From Actinoplanes xinjiangensis (lineage in GTDB: Bacteria > Actinomycetota > Actinomycetes > Mycobacteriales > Micromonosporaceae), in the NCBI RefSeq assembly GCF_003148685.1, contig NZ_QGGR01000001.1, positions 558,001 to 622,000 of the forward strand: a DNA stretch of 64,000 nt, in the 5' to 3' direction. The notes under the pieces were generated by a model, which saw nothing but the letters and a program-made list of their open reading frames with translations, did no database searches and had not been told where the DNA came from. Below are positions 40,604 through 49,999 of this stretch, in pieces (position 1 is the stretch's first letter; every line of letters starts with the position of its first letter). The position numbers and the translations under genes were made by a program.

Positions 40604-41296
40604 ATGCGCAGACTCATCACCCTCCTCGCGGTAGCCCTGCTGGGCGCCGCCGGATCGCTCCTGGTCGTGTCGCCGGCCTCGGCACACGGCTACGTCTCCG
40701 CACCGCCCAGCCGGCAGGCGCTCTGCGCCCAGGGCCGGGTCGCCTGCGGCCAGATCAAGTACGAACCGCAGAGCGTCGAAGGCGCCAAGAACCTGCGGAC
40801 CTGCCACGGCAACAACGCGGTGTTCGCCGAACTCAACGACGACAGCAAAGGCTGGCCGGCCACCAACGTCGGCACCTCGCAGACGTTCACGTGGATCAAC
40901 ACGGCCCGCCACGCGACCGCGAGCTGGGAGTACTTCATCGGCGGCACGCGCGTCGGCTACTTCGCCGGCAACAGCCAGCAGCCGCCGGCGACGCTGTCCC
41001 ACACCGTCAACCTGAGCGGGTTCTCCGGGCGGCAGAAGGTGCTCGCCGTCTGGACCATCGCCGACACGGCCAACGCGTTCTACTCGTGCATCGACGTCAA
41101 CATCGGTGGCACCGGTGGCGGCGGCACCACTCCCCCGCCGACCGGATCGTGCACGGCACCGGCCTGGAGCGCCGGCGCCGTCTACGTCAACGGCAACCTG
41201 GCGTCGCACAACAGCCGCACCTGGCGGGCCAAGTGGTGGACGCAGGGCGAGACGCCCGGGGCCGCCGACGTATGGGCCGACCAGGGCGCCTGTTGA
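40604..41296 (+). CDS. AA10 lytic polysaccharide monooxygenase with CBM5/12
   Basis: 230 residues from ATG 40604. The signal peptide ends ASA at residue 27, leaving His28 (HGYVSAPPSRQALC) as the mature N-terminus, the first ligand of the copper histidine brace; the second His is in INTARHATASWEYF. Residues 28-175 are an AA10 catalytic domain. A Gly/Pro/Thr linker leads to a 45-residue CBM5/12 (APAWSAGAVYVNGNLASHNS and WWTQGETPG) that binds chitin or cellulose. It oxidatively cleaves crystalline polysaccharide outside the cell, most likely chitin. The promoter region is AT-rich with TATATT at 40556. Confidence 0.95.
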   Translation: MRRLITLLAVALLGAAGSLLVVSPASAHGYVSAPPSRQALCAQGRVACGQIKYEPQSVEGAKNLRTCHGNNAVFAELNDDSKGWPATNVGTSQTFTWINTARHATASWEYFIGGTRVGYFAGNSQQPPATLSHTVNLSGFSGRQKVLAVWTIADTANAFYSCIDVNIGGTGGGGTTPPPTGSCTAPAWSAGAVYVNGNLASHNSRTWRAKWWTQGETPGAADVWADQGAC

Positions 41297-41301
41297 GAAG
41301 C

Positions 41302-41333
41302 CCGGGGCCGCGCTCCCGCGAGCGCGGCCCCGG
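41302..41333. terminator. Shared terminator between LPMO and metQ
   Basis: Perfect 13-bp stem (CCGGGGCCGCGCT) with a six-base loop in the 43-base convergent gap; CACCTTTC follows on the plus strand. Confidence 0.85.
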
Positions 41334-41339
41334 CACCTT

Positions 41340-42161
41340 TCAGAACGCGGCCAGGACCGAGCCCTGGTACTTGTCCTGAACGAACTTCTTCACCTCGGCC
41401 GAGTGCAGCAGCTTCTCCAGCTTGACCACGCGGGCGTCGGCCTCGTCGCCGGTGCGGACGACGACCAGATTCGCGTACGGGTTGTCGTCCCCCGTCTCCA
41501 GCGCGAGAGCGTCGGTGGCCGGCTTGAGGCCGGTCTCGATCGCGTAGTTGCCGTTGATCACCGAGATCGCGGTGTCCTCCAGGCTCCGCGGGAGCTGGGC
41601 CGCCTCCAGCGCCTTGAACTGGAGGTTCTTCGGGTTCGCGGTGATGTCCTTCTCGGTCGCCTTGACCCCGACGCCGTCCTTGAGAGTGATCAGGCCGTTG
41701 CGGGCGAGCAGGTTCAGGGCGCGACCCGAGTTGGACGGGTCGTTCGGGATCCCGACGACGCCACCGGCCGGCACGTCCGCGATCGCCTTGACCGTCCGGG
41801 AGTAGACGCCGAGCGGCTCGATGTGCACCGGCTTGAGCGCGGTGAACTTGTAGCCCTTCGCCGCGACCTCCTCCTCCAGATACGGGATGTGCTGGAAGTA
41901 GTTGGCGTCCAGCTGCTTCTCGCTCAGCGCGACGTTCGGCTGGATGTAGTCGTTGAACTCGACGATCTCGATCTTCAAGCCCTCGGCGGCGGCGAGGTTG
42001 TCCTTGACGTACTTGAGGATCTCGCTGTGCGGGACCGGGCTGACGCCGACCTTGAGGGTGTCGGTCGACTTCGCCTCGCCGTCGTCACCCGAGCCGCAAG
42101 CGGCCAGGCCGAGGGTGAGCGCGGCGGCGGTCAGGACGGCAGCGAAGGAGCGGCGGCGCAT
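41340..42161 (-). CDS. metQ: Methionine ABC transporter substrate-binding lipoprotein
   Basis: 273 residues. Lipoprotein signal with lipobox LGLAAC, then a NlpA/MetQ domain (TLKVGVSPVPHSEILKYVKD; SNSGRALNLLARNGLI). It binds D/L-methionine outside the membrane. It is the last gene of a three-gene operon with metI and metN; 71 bases separate it from metI. Confidence 0.93.
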   Translation of the reverse strand: MRRRSFAAVLTAAALTLGLAACGSGDDGEAKSTDTLKVGVSPVPHSEILKYVKDNLAAAEGLKIEIVEFNDYIQPNVALSEKQLDANYFQHIPYLEEEVAAKGYKFTALKPVHIEPLGVYSRTVKAIADVPAGGVVGIPNDPSNSGRALNLLARNGLITLKDGVGVKATEKDITANPKNLQFKALEAAQLPRSLEDTAISVINGNYAIETGLKPATDALALETGDDNPYANLVVVRTGDEADARVVKLEKLLHSAEVKKFVQDKYQGSVLAAF

Positions 42162-42232
42162 TCTCGGGGACCTTTCATCTCTATGGGCAATGCATGAATT
42201 CGGACGGTCGGAGACCGGGCCCGCCGTACGGC

Positions 42233-42880
42233 TCAGCGGTGTGACAGCCTACGGACGAGCAGGTCACCGACCATCTGGACGAGCTGGACGAACACCACCA
42301 GGGCGATGACGGTGGCGATCATGACCTCGGTCTCGAACCGCTGATAGCCGTAGCGGATCGCCAGGTCACCCAGACCGCCGCCCCCGACCACCCCGGCCAT
42401 CGCCGAGTAGCCGACCAGCGCGATCACCGTGATCGTCAGGCCCGCGACCAGACCCGGCAGCGCCTCACGCAGCAGCACCTTGCCGACGATCTGCCGGCGG
42501 GTCGCACCCATCGCGGTCGCCGCGGCCACCACGTCCGGAGGCACCTCACGCAGGGCCGACTCGACGATCCGGGCGAAGAACGGGATCGCGCCGATGGTCA
42601 GCGGCACGATCGCCGCGTCGGTCCCGATCGTGGTCCCGACGATCGCCCGCGTGAACGGGATCACCGCGACCAGCAGAATGATGAACGGCAGTGACCGGCC
42701 CACGTTGACGATCGCGCCGAGCACGACGTTGACCGGCCGCAACCTGCCCTTGTCAGTCAGCACCAGCAGAACCCCGAGGAGCAGGCCACCGACCGCGGTG
42801 AGCAGCGCGGACACCCCCACCATCCAGGCCGTCTCCCGTAGGCCACCGGTGAGCAGCTCGAACACTTCGGACCAGGTCAT
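42233..42880 (-). CDS. metI: Methionine ABC transporter permease
   Basis: 215 residues with five membrane segments and the EAA-like loop AATAMGATRRQIVGKVLLRE, typical of MetI. Its ATG overlaps the metN stop by four bases. Confidence 0.93.
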   Translation of the reverse strand: MTWSEVFELLTGGLRETAWMVGVSALLTAVGGLLLGVLLVLTDKGRLRPVNVVLGAIVNVGRSLPFIILLVAVIPFTRAIVGTTIGTDAAIVPLTIGAIPFFARIVESALREVPPDVVAAATAMGATRRQIVGKVLLREALPGLVAGLTITVIALVGYSAMAGVVGGGGLGDLAIRYGYQRFETEVMIATVIALVVFVQLVQMVGDLLVRRLSHR

Positions 42881-43848
42881 GACAACACTCCGCGCTCGCG
42901 CAGGAACTCCAGGGCCTCACGGTTGTCCTCGGCGCCGCCCGGCAGGGCGATCCGCCACCGCCCGGCCCGCGTCGCGGCCAGCGTCTCCACCGACCCACCC
43001 AGGATGCGTACGTCCGCAGCGAACCGCCGGGCCAGCTCGGCGATGATCGGCTCATCCGCCTCCGGCCCGCTGACCGTGACGTCGACGACCGTCGCGCCGT
43101 CCACCGCAGTCGGCCCGTCCAGCGGGAACAGGTCGCGGGCCAGCTCCGACCCGGGCGCCCGCAGCAGGTCCGCGATGGCACCCGACTCGACGAACCGCCC
43201 GTCCCGCATCACCGCGGCCGACGTGCAGATCCGCTTCACCACGGTCATCTCGTGCGTGATCAGCAGGATGGTCAGGCCGAGCCGCCGGTTGAGGTCGAGC
43301 AGCAGCCGCAGGATCGAGTCGGTGGTCTCCGGGTCCAGGGCCGAGGTGGCCTCGTCGGAGAGCAGCACCTTCGGCCGGGCGGCCAGCGCGCGGGCGATAC
43401 CGACCCGCTGCTTCTGGCCTCCGGACAACTGAGCGGGGTACGCGTCAGCGCGCCCGGTCAGCCCGACCAGCTCCAACAGCTCGGCGACGCGGGCTTTGCG
43501 CTCGGCCCGCGGGGCTCCGGTGACCTCCAGCGCGAACGCGACGTTACCCGCGACGGTCCGCGACGACAGCAGCGCGAAATGCTGGTGGATCATCCCGATC
43601 CCGTGCCGGGCGATCCGCAACTGCTTGCGCCGCAGGCTCGTCATCTCCTGGCCGCCGACGCGCACGGTGCCGGCGTCCGGCCGCTCCAGCATGTTGACGC
43701 AGCGCAGCAGCGTGCTCTTACCGGCGCCGCTCTGCCCGAGAACCCCGAAGACCGCACCCTCGCCGACGTGCAGATCCACCCCGTCGACGGCGGTGACGGA
43801 ACCCTTCCTGGAGCGGTACGTCTTACGAAGACCGCTTATTTCAATCAC
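42877..43848 (-). CDS. metN: Methionine ABC transporter ATPase
   Basis: About 323 residues from GTG 43848 (MIEISGLRKTYRSRKGSVTA); an ATG 60 bases upstream would add 20 residues. Walker A is GQSGAGKST, the signature is LSGGQKQRVGIARAL, Walker B is VLLSDEATSALDP. The last 80 residues form the NIL/ACT-like domain that senses methionine and trans-inhibits the pump. It leads the metNIQ operon. Confidence 0.93.
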   Translation of the reverse strand: MIEISGLRKTYRSRKGSVTAVDGVDLHVGEGAVFGVLGQSGAGKSTLLRCVNMLERPDAGTVRVGGQEMTSLRRKQLRIARHGIGMIHQHFALLSSRTVAGNVAFALEVTGAPRAERKARVAELLELVGLTGRADAYPAQLSGGQKQRVGIARALAARPKVLLSDEATSALDPETTDSILRLLLDLNRRLGLTILLITHEMTVVKRICTSAAVMRDGRFVESGAIADLLRAPGSELARDLFPLDGPTAVDGATVVDVTVSGPEADEPIIAELARRFAADVRILGGSVETLAATRAGRWRIALPGGAEDNREALEFLRERGVLS

Positions 43849-43882
43849 GTAAACACCCTGGTCAGCAGTTGTGACGAGCGTC

Positions 43883-43912
43883 GCAATGCCTACCGGCTCA
43901 GTGGGCATTTGC
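43883..43912 (-). other. Leader hairpin upstream of metN
   Basis: GCAATGCC pairs with GGCATTTGC across a 13-base loop with one bulge, 35 bases upstream of the GTG start. It could be an attenuator or simply a structured leader. It does not match SAM riboswitch consensus elements that I looked for. Confidence 0.35.
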
Positions 43913-44034
43913 GGCAGGGCCCACGCTAGCCTCTGTTACGGCTCCAGGCCACTTCGTGTAACGACCCTCACGACTTTCGTTACTTTCACCGTCCCTTGGG
44001 GACAGCTGCCGCCGGACAACCCGCCGAGCCCGTC

Positions 44035-44119
44035 CGCCGGCGAGCGCCGAGCCTGTGCGCCGGCGAGCGCCGAGCGTGTGCGCCGGCGAGCGCCGAGCCC
44101 ATCCGCCAGCCAGCGCCGG
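44035..44119. repeat. 23-bp tandem repeat, 3.7 copies
   Basis: Units starting CGCCGGCGAGCGCCGAGCC recur at 44035, 44058, 44081 and (degenerate) 44104. They lie in the 455-base gap between metN and the response regulator. The rest of this gap holds the metN leader on one side and no recognised gene on the other. Confidence 0.8.
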
Positions 44120-44303
44120 GCGCGGGGATCGCGGGCCATACCGGCACCGGGCCGTTTCGGCTCCGCGCGCTGCCGGCCGCGGTCCCGGCGCAGCCATGCA
44201 ACCGCCACGCCACACCCGGGCCGGCCCCCGCTCTGTGCGCCGCGGCCGCGCAGTCACGGCGCAAGCCATCCGGCCGGGCCATGCCGGGCCGGCGCGCGAA
44301 TGG

Positions 44304-45023
44304 TCAGCGGGCCTCGTGGACGAGGATCGCGATCTGGACCCGGTTGGCGCAGCCCAGCTTGTCCAGCAGCCGGGAGACGTAGGCCTTCACGGTCGGGACG
44401 CTCATGTGCAGTTCAGCGCTGATCTCCGCGTTGGATCGCCCGGTCGCGACGGCCTCGGCGACGATCCGCTCCCGCTCGGAGAGCCGCCGCAGCGTCGTCA
44501 CGGCACGAGCCCGCCGTGCGGACTCGCCCGCCTGGGCGCCGCCGGCCGGATCACCGTCACCGTGGCCTGCCGGGCCGGACCGCCCGGTGCCGGTGCGGCC
44601 GACCGCGTAGTCGATCAGCCGGGGCAGCACGGCCGGGGCGAGGATCGACTCGCCCGCTGCCGCGCGGCGCACCGCGTTCAGGATCTCGACGGGCGCGATG
44701 TCCTTGAGCAGGAAACCGTTGGCGCCCAGCCGGAGCGCGCCGAGCAGATACTCGTCGGTGTCGAACGTGGTCAGCACGATGATCGCGGGCTCCGGCCCGT
44801 CGCGGCGCAGCACTTCGGTGGCGGCGAGGCCGTCCATCCGGGGCATCCGGACGTCCATCAGCACGACGTCGGGCCGCAGGCCGCGGGCCATCTCGATCGC
44901 CTCGGCGCCGTCACCGGCCTCACCGACGATCTCGACCTCCGGCGCGGCGCCCAGCACCAGCGACAGGCCGACCCGGACCAGCGGGTCGTCGTCGGCGATC
45001 AGGACCCGGATGGAGTCGGCCAT
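44304..45023 (-). CDS. NarL/LuxR-type response regulator
   Basis: 239 residues. The receiver domain has DDD near residues 10-12, the phosphoacceptor Asp in VVLMDVRMPRMDG, and the conserved T and K in LTTFD and LLKD. A linker of about 45 residues rich in Gly, Ala and Arg separates it from the LuxR helix-turn-helix (LSERERIVAEAVATGRSNAEISAELHMS). The linker is longer than usual. It overlaps the kinase gene by 25 bases and is its cognate partner. Confidence 0.93.
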   Translation of the reverse strand: MADSIRVLIADDDPLVRVGLSLVLGAAPEVEIVGEAGDGAEAIEMARGLRPDVVLMDVRMPRMDGLAATEVLRRDGPEPAIIVLTTFDTDEYLLGALRLGANGFLLKDIAPVEILNAVRRAAAGESILAPAVLPRLIDYAVGRTGTGRSGPAGHGDGDPAGGAQAGESARRARAVTTLRRLSERERIVAEAVATGRSNAEISAELHMSVPTVKAYVSRLLDKLGCANRVQIAILVHEAR

Positions 45024-46657
45024 GGCACCCAGGCTTCCAGATCGAAGGTGAACCCGTTTCGCGGGTCGCCGTGGATGCCGTGCCGCAGCCGCCCGTCCAC
45101 GAGTTCAACCCGCTCGGCCAGCCCCAGCAGCCCACTTCCGGCTCCCGGAACCGGCGTGCCCGCCCCGCCGCCCGGAGACGCCCGGCCGGCCGAGCCGACG
45201 TCATCGGACCCGGAGTCACGGCCACCTCGAAAGACCGGGGACACCCGGCCGGCAGAACCGATGTCGCCCGGCTCGGCACCACGGCCGCCACGGAGGCCCG
45301 GACGGCCGTCGGCGGGGGGCCGGCTGACGGGCGCGAGGGGATTGGAGACCCGGATGTGCAGCTCGCCGGCGGGGGTCCGCTCCAGCAGGAGGGTCACCGG
45401 GCTGCCCGGGGCATGCTTGCCGGCGTTGGTGAGTCCCTCCTGAACCAGGCGGTAGGCGGTGCGGCCCAGCGAGGCACTCAGCGCCGGACCGTCGAGGCGG
45501 ACGGCCGCCGTCACGTCCATGCCGGCCGCCCGGGCGTCGGCGATCAGCTGGTCGAGGTGACGCACGTCGGGCTGTGGGCGCAGGGCGTCACCGGGGCCGG
45601 CTCGCAGGACGCCGAGGATCTCCCGCAGATCCTCCAGGGCGTGGTGGGCGCTGTCCCGGATGGTCGCGGCCGCCTTGGCCACCTCCTCCGGGGTCAGGTC
45701 GGGACGGATCTGGAGAGCCCCGGCATGCAGGCTGACCATGGAGATCCGGTGGGCGAGGGCATCGTGCATCTCCCGGGCGATCCGTTCGCGTTCCCGGGCG
45801 CGCAGCCGCTCGGCCCGCAGTTGCGCCTCCGTCTCGGCGCGGACGGCCCGCTCCCGCAGCGACTCGACGAGTTCCCGACGGGATCGTGCGGCCACCCCGA
45901 GAGCCACCACGGCCGCGAGGACCGCGACGTTCAGCACGAAACTCACCATCGAGCTGACCGCGAGCGGCAGGGTCGGATCCGGGTAGATCAGCGCGTACGC
46001 CATCCCGCCGGCCAGGCTGAGCACGGTCATCACGACGACCGGACGGCCACGCCGCAGGGAGATCACGGTGTAGAGCGCGATCAGCCCGGCGATCCCGGCT
46101 CCGTCGGCGACCACCGAGACCACCATCAGGAAGATCGCCACCGGCATCGGACGGCTGCGCCGCCACCACAGCGCCAGCGAGAGCGCGCACCCGGCCACGA
46201 AATGCAGGAAGACGGCGTCGTCGGAGAGCCCGCGGATCGACGCGGCGTCGCCGATCAGCAGAAGCCCGCCGAACCAGGACACCAGGATCGCCGCCACATC
46301 CCAGGCGCGGCCGTTGGTCAGTCGCCTCCACCGGCCGGACGACGTCGCCGCGGCCGGCTCCGCTCCGGCCGGCACCATCTCGGGCCGGTCGGCCACCGCG
46401 ACACTCCGGGCCGAAGTCAGGCTCCCGGTCGGCACGGCGCTCCCGGTCCCGGACCGAGACGTGCCCCCAGGCACGAACACGGACGTGGGTGCGGACGCGG
46501 ACGCAGACGTGGGTGCGGACGCGGGTGCGGGCGTGGGCGCGGATGCGGGCACGGACGTAGGCGTGGGCGCGGATGCGGGCACGGACGTAGGCGTGGGCGC
46601 GGATGCGGGTGCGGGGAGGTCTGGCGTAGCGGCGACGCGGCTGTCGGGAGTGGTCAT
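44999..46657 (-). CDS. Two-component sensor histidine kinase (HisKA_3) with insertions
   Basis: 552 residues from ATG 46657. A 100-residue N-tail of Pro/Ala/Ser/Thr repeats (PASAPTPTSV units) precedes five to six membrane segments (about 120-290). The HisKA_3 dimerisation domain has the phosphoacceptor His in IAREMHDALAHRISMVSLHA. The HATPase domain starts near TAYRLVQEGLTNAGKHA. It is interrupted by about 60 low-complexity residues (about 442-505, with repeated GSAGR units) between the N-box strand RVSNPL and the G-box GSGLLGLAERVE. The insertion resembles a recent minisatellite and might affect the ATP lid. It overlaps the genes on both sides. Confidence 0.9.
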   Translation of the reverse strand: MTTPDSRVAATPDLPAPASAPTPTSVPASAPTPTSVPASAPTPAPASAPTSASASAPTSVFVPGGTSRSGTGSAVPTGSLTSARSVAVADRPEMVPAGAEPAAATSSGRWRRLTNGRAWDVAAILVSWFGGLLLIGDAASIRGLSDDAVFLHFVAGCALSLALWWRRSRPMPVAIFLMVVSVVADGAGIAGLIALYTVISLRRGRPVVVMTVLSLAGGMAYALIYPDPTLPLAVSSMVSFVLNVAVLAAVVALGVAARSRRELVESLRERAVRAETEAQLRAERLRARERERIAREMHDALAHRISMVSLHAGALQIRPDLTPEEVAKAAATIRDSAHHALEDLREILGVLRAGPGDALRPQPDVRHLDQLIADARAAGMDVTAAVRLDGPALSASLGRTAYRLVQEGLTNAGKHAPGSPVTLLLERTPAGELHIRVSNPLAPVSRPPADGRPGLRGGRGAEPGDIGSAGRVSPVFRGGRDSGSDDVGSAGRASPGGGAGTPVPGAGSGLLGLAERVELVDGRLRHGIHGDPRNGFTFDLEAWVPWPTPSGS

Positions 46658-47352
46658 GAGCGGACCAGGGGGCGCCAGAGCTGGCGGCCGCCGTCGTCGC
46701 GGACCGCGTAGCCGAGTTTCTCCAACGAGTCGCGCAGCTCGGCGGCCTCGCGGGCGGCCTTCTTGCGCAGGGCCACGGCGCGGGCGGACAGCACCGCCTC
46801 GACGGCGACCGGCAGCAGGCCCGTCTCCGGAACCCATGGCTGGTAGAGGCCGGTGAACGGATCCTCGTCGCTCCAGGGGTAGCCGTACTCCGTGAAGGTC
46901 CGCTCCAGCGGGCCGCTGTCGGCCTGGGGCTCGCCGTGGAACAGCTGCCGGGACTCGCGGTCGAGGATCACCAGGAAGCTGCCGTCCATGAAGACGAAGT
47001 CGATCTGCGGGCGGGTGAGGGCGACCACCCGGTCACCGGTCTCCAGGCGCACCTCACCGGCGCCGACGGTCACCCGGGTGCTGCGGCGTAGGATCTCCAC
47101 ACTGGCGAGCGCGCCGAGCACGGCCAGGATGGCCGCCTGGACAGCGACCTTCCACCAGGTGTCGACGGACGCGACCACCCGCCACACCACCCCGAGCACC
47201 GGGAAGTGGACGTCGACCAGCCAGCGCGCGAGGATCGGCGCCAGCACGGCCAGGACCACACCGGCGAGCGCCGGACCGAGCAGCACCAGCAGCCGGCCGG
47301 CCGGGGAGAACGCGAGCACCGTCGGCTCCCGGCCCGATGTGTCGCCGCCCAT
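46654..47352 (-). CDS. YqeB-like membrane protein
   Basis: 232 residues with two membrane segments near residues 19-45 and 67-90, followed by a cytosolic domain with RVTVGAGEVRLETGDRVVAL-type strands and a C-terminal helical segment ending in basic residues. The pattern recalls the YqeB family; the assignment is tentative. It overlaps the sensor kinase start by four bases and may modulate the same two-component system. Confidence 0.6.
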   Translation of the reverse strand: MGGDTSGREPTVLAFSPAGRLLVLLGPALAGVVLAVLAPILARWLVDVHFPVLGVVWRVVASVDTWWKVAVQAAILAVLGALASVEILRRSTRVTVGAGEVRLETGDRVVALTRPQIDFVFMDGSFLVILDRESRQLFHGEPQADSGPLERTFTEYGYPWSDEDPFTGLYQPWVPETGLLPVAVEAVLSARAVALRKKAAREAAELRDSLEKLGYAVRDDGGRQLWRPLVRS

Positions 47353-47455
47353 CCCCGCCCCCGTTCCGCCGTACCGCTGCCCCGACGCTATGCCCGCCTC
47401 ACCGGAGCCGGCCAGTTGCCGAAAGTCGACCCTTCGAGACTTTGGTATATGCCGG

Positions 47456-48643
47456 TCACTCCTCGGGGATGGCCAGGGCGATGGTCAGCGCGAGGACCCA
47501 CTGCGGGTCGCGCAGGCGCTCACCGTACAGCTCGCGCAGCCGCGCCATCCGGTAGCGGACGGTCTGCGGGTGCACGAACAGTTCGGCGGCGATGTCCTCG
47601 CGGCGGCCGTGGTGCAGCAGCCAGCTGCGCAGCGTCTCGACCATCTTGGCGGCGGCGGCCCCGCGTTCGCCGGCCAGCGGCGTCAGCGCCCAGGCGCGCA
47701 GGTCCGCAAGGGCACTCGGGTCGGCGGTCACCACCACGGCGGCGAGATGATCCTCGGTGTCGGTCACCGCACCGTCCGCCGGCGGGCTGAGCCGGTGCAC
47801 CCGCACCGCCCGGTCCAGCGAACTGCGCGCCTCGATCCACGGCCGGGCCGGGCCGATCACCACGTTGTGACCGGTGAGCAGCCGGTTCAGGGTCGGCCGG
47901 GAGCAACCCTGCGGGTCCGGCACGAAGAGCACGGTCAACCCCGGCAGATCGGGTACGGCGTCGGCGAGCTGCAACGTACGCGGATCCAGCAGGTCGATCA
48001 CCCAGCGTGCCGCACGCTCCGGCAGCAGCAGCGCGGTGAGGGTCTGCGGCGGCGCCCACTCGGCCTGCTCCGCCAGGCCCTGGAGCACGTGCGCCGGTTC
48101 CCCGGCGACCAGCGCCTGGGCCAGTTCCTGGAGCCGCCGCTGGCGGATCCGGCCGGAGGCCGCGAGTTCGTCGGCATGCCCGGCGACGCTCGCCGCGGAC
48201 AGTTCGTCGATGTACGCGAAGACGAGTTCCGCGAAGTCGGCGATGGTGGCGGCCGGCTGTCCCGCCTCGACACTGATCGCCGCCAGTCCGCGCCACGCCA
48301 CGCGGGCGCCCACCCGGTAGGCCGCCAGCAGCGCGTCGAGGCTGCGGCCGGAGCGGGCCTCACCACGGCCCAGTGCGTACGCCGCCTCGATCGCCGACGA
48401 CATCGGGGTGCCGGGGTCGGCGCCCGGCCGCGACACCAGGTTGAGGAAGGTGCCCAGAGCCGCCCGTACCGCGCGTGCGATCTTGTGGCCGAGCACGCCC
48501 GAGAACGGCTCCGCGTACGCCGGCACCTCCCGGATGATCGCGGCGATGGTCTGTGCGGACACCTGCGGCAGGCCGTGCCGGAGTGGACCGATCACCTCCG
48601 TCGGCAGGCGATAGGACCGTACGTCGCGCAACGGTTGTTTCAC
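47456..48643 (-). CDS. PucR-type helix-turn-helix regulator
   Basis: 395 residues from GTG 48643. The N-terminal half is a helical sensor-like domain with SLDALLAAYRVGARVAWRGL. The C-terminal 60 residues are the PucR/CdaR helix-turn-helix (HHGRREDIAAELFVHPQTVRYRMARLRE). It is divergent from the ferredoxin reductase and desaturase pair, so it probably controls membrane-lipid unsaturation. A TTGTTC-N5-GAACAA dyad in the gap is a candidate site. Confidence 0.88.
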   Translation of the reverse strand: MKQPLRDVRSYRLPTEVIGPLRHGLPQVSAQTIAAIIREVPAYAEPFSGVLGHKIARAVRAALGTFLNLVSRPGADPGTPMSSAIEAAYALGRGEARSGRSLDALLAAYRVGARVAWRGLAAISVEAGQPAATIADFAELVFAYIDELSAASVAGHADELAASGRIRQRRLQELAQALVAGEPAHVLQGLAEQAEWAPPQTLTALLLPERAARWVIDLLDPRTLQLADAVPDLPGLTVLFVPDPQGCSRPTLNRLLTGHNVVIGPARPWIEARSSLDRAVRVHRLSPPADGAVTDTEDHLAAVVVTADPSALADLRAWALTPLAGERGAAAAKMVETLRSWLLHHGRREDIAAELFVHPQTVRYRMARLRELYGERLRDPQWVLALTIALAIPEE

Positions 48644-48744
48644 ACGATCACCTCACATTCCGGCCGTAAGTCCCGCTTGATCAGGAAGGCTTGTTCACGT
48701 TTCCATGCAATCAGGGACTCTAAAGAGGCCGTGAACCAGCATCC

Positions 48745-48761
48745 TTGTTCTCTCCGAACAA
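48745..48761. promoter_or_regulatory. TTGTTC-N5-GAACAA inverted repeat, candidate PucR operator
   Basis: Perfect 6-bp arms in the 185-base gap between the PucR gene and the reductase. A further TTGTTC lies at 48691. Both lie upstream of the reductase start, in the position of a promoter-proximal operator. Confidence 0.5.
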
Positions 48762-48828
48762 TTATGCGGCTCGGGATTCACTTCCCTTGGTCATGACTTT
48801 GCGGCCGCCGCGCAGCAGTCTTGGTCAC

Positions 48829-49905
48829 GTGGCTGTTACACAGAAGGTGCGCGACGGCGCGTGGCGCGTAGTCGAGCTGATCACCACCCCGGTGGTGCCG
48901 GCCGACTACCTCGACGTGATCGCGCCCCTGCGCAACCCGACCGTCCTGCGTGCCCGGATCGACGCGGTGCGCCCCGAGACCGCCAAGGCGGTCACTCTGG
49001 TGCTGCGCCCCGGTCGGGGCTGGCAGCCGCACCGGCCGGGACAGTATGTCCGGCTCGGCGTGGACGTCGACGGGGTACGCCTGTGGCGCGCCTACTCGGT
49101 GAGCAGCGCGGCCGGCCGTGCCGACGGCAGGTTCACGGTCACGGTCAACGCCGTCGAGAACGGTGTCGTCAGCTCGTACCTTCTGAAGAACGCCCGCAAG
49201 GGCATGCTCGTCCACCTGGACCTGCCGGACGGCGAATTCCTGCTGCCCGAGCAGCGGCCCGCCAAGGCGCTCTTCGTGACCGCCGGCAGTGGCATCACCC
49301 CGGTGATGGGCATGCTGCGCAGCGCCCTGCACGAGCTGAGCGACGTCGTCGTGGTGCACTCGGCGAGGACCGCCGAGGACGTCGTCTTCGGCGCCGAGCT
49401 ACGCGACCTCGCCGCTCAGGGCCGGATCCGGCTGATCGAGCGACACACCCTCGCCGACGGGCGGCTCAAGCCGGACGGGCTAGCCGATCTGGTGCCCGAC
49501 CTGTTCGAGCGGGAGACCTGGGCGTGCGGCCCCGGCCAGCTCCTCGACGACCTCGAGGAGCACTGGGCCGACGCCGGTGTCGCCGATCGGCTGCACATCG
49601 AGCGTTTCCGGACGGTCGTGCTGGTCGCCGGTGACGGTGGCACGGTGACCTTCGAGAAGTCCGGCCTGGTCGTGGACGCCCCCGGCGGCACCTCGATCCT
49701 CGAAGCGGGCGAGGCCGCCGGCCAGCTGATGAAATCCGGCTGCCGGATGGGCATCTGCTACAAGTGCGTGCTGCCGATGCGCGAGGGCATCGTCCGTGAC
49801 TTGCGGGACGGCACGATCACCACTGCCTCCGAGGTGGACGGCGACAAACCGCTGATCCAGACCTGCATTTCGGCCGCCGCCGGCCCGTGCCGGATCGACG
49901 CCTGA
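48829..49905 (+). CDS. Ferredoxin reductase for fatty-acid desaturase (FNR plus 2Fe-2S)
   Basis: About 358 residues from GTG 48829, chosen because the codons just upstream (from ATG 48793) are unlike coding sequence here; neither start has a clear Shine-Dalgarno site. It has a FAD domain with RAYSVSSAAGR, an NAD domain with FVTAGSGITPVMGML, and a C-terminal plant-type [2Fe-2S] ferredoxin with CRMGICYKC and a distant Cys in IQTCISAAAGPC. It passes electrons from NAD(P)H to the desaturase 94 bases downstream, as Rv3230c does for DesA3 in mycobacteria. Confidence 0.93.
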   Translation: MAVTQKVRDGAWRVVELITTPVVPADYLDVIAPLRNPTVLRARIDAVRPETAKAVTLVLRPGRGWQPHRPGQYVRLGVDVDGVRLWRAYSVSSAAGRADGRFTVTVNAVENGVVSSYLLKNARKGMLVHLDLPDGEFLLPEQRPAKALFVTAGSGITPVMGMLRSALHELSDVVVVHSARTAEDVVFGAELRDLAAQGRIRLIERHTLADGRLKPDGLADLVPDLFERETWACGPGQLLDDLEEHWADAGVADRLHIERFRTVVLVAGDGGTVTFEKSGLVVDAPGGTSILEAGEAAGQLMKSGCRMGICYKCVLPMREGIVRDLRDGTITTASEVDGDKPLIQTCISAAAGPCRIDA

Positions 49906-49999
49906 CCACAGACCGATTTCCTCTCCGAGGCCGCAACCCTCGGAGCCCTGCCCGAACGGCTCCCCACCGAGCCGGCTCCACGAAAGACGAGGAAGTTCC

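Noticed and set aside
43849..44034. SAM riboswitch upstream of metN
   Set aside because: I looked for SAM-I and SAM-IV core elements on the minus strand and found only simple hairpins.
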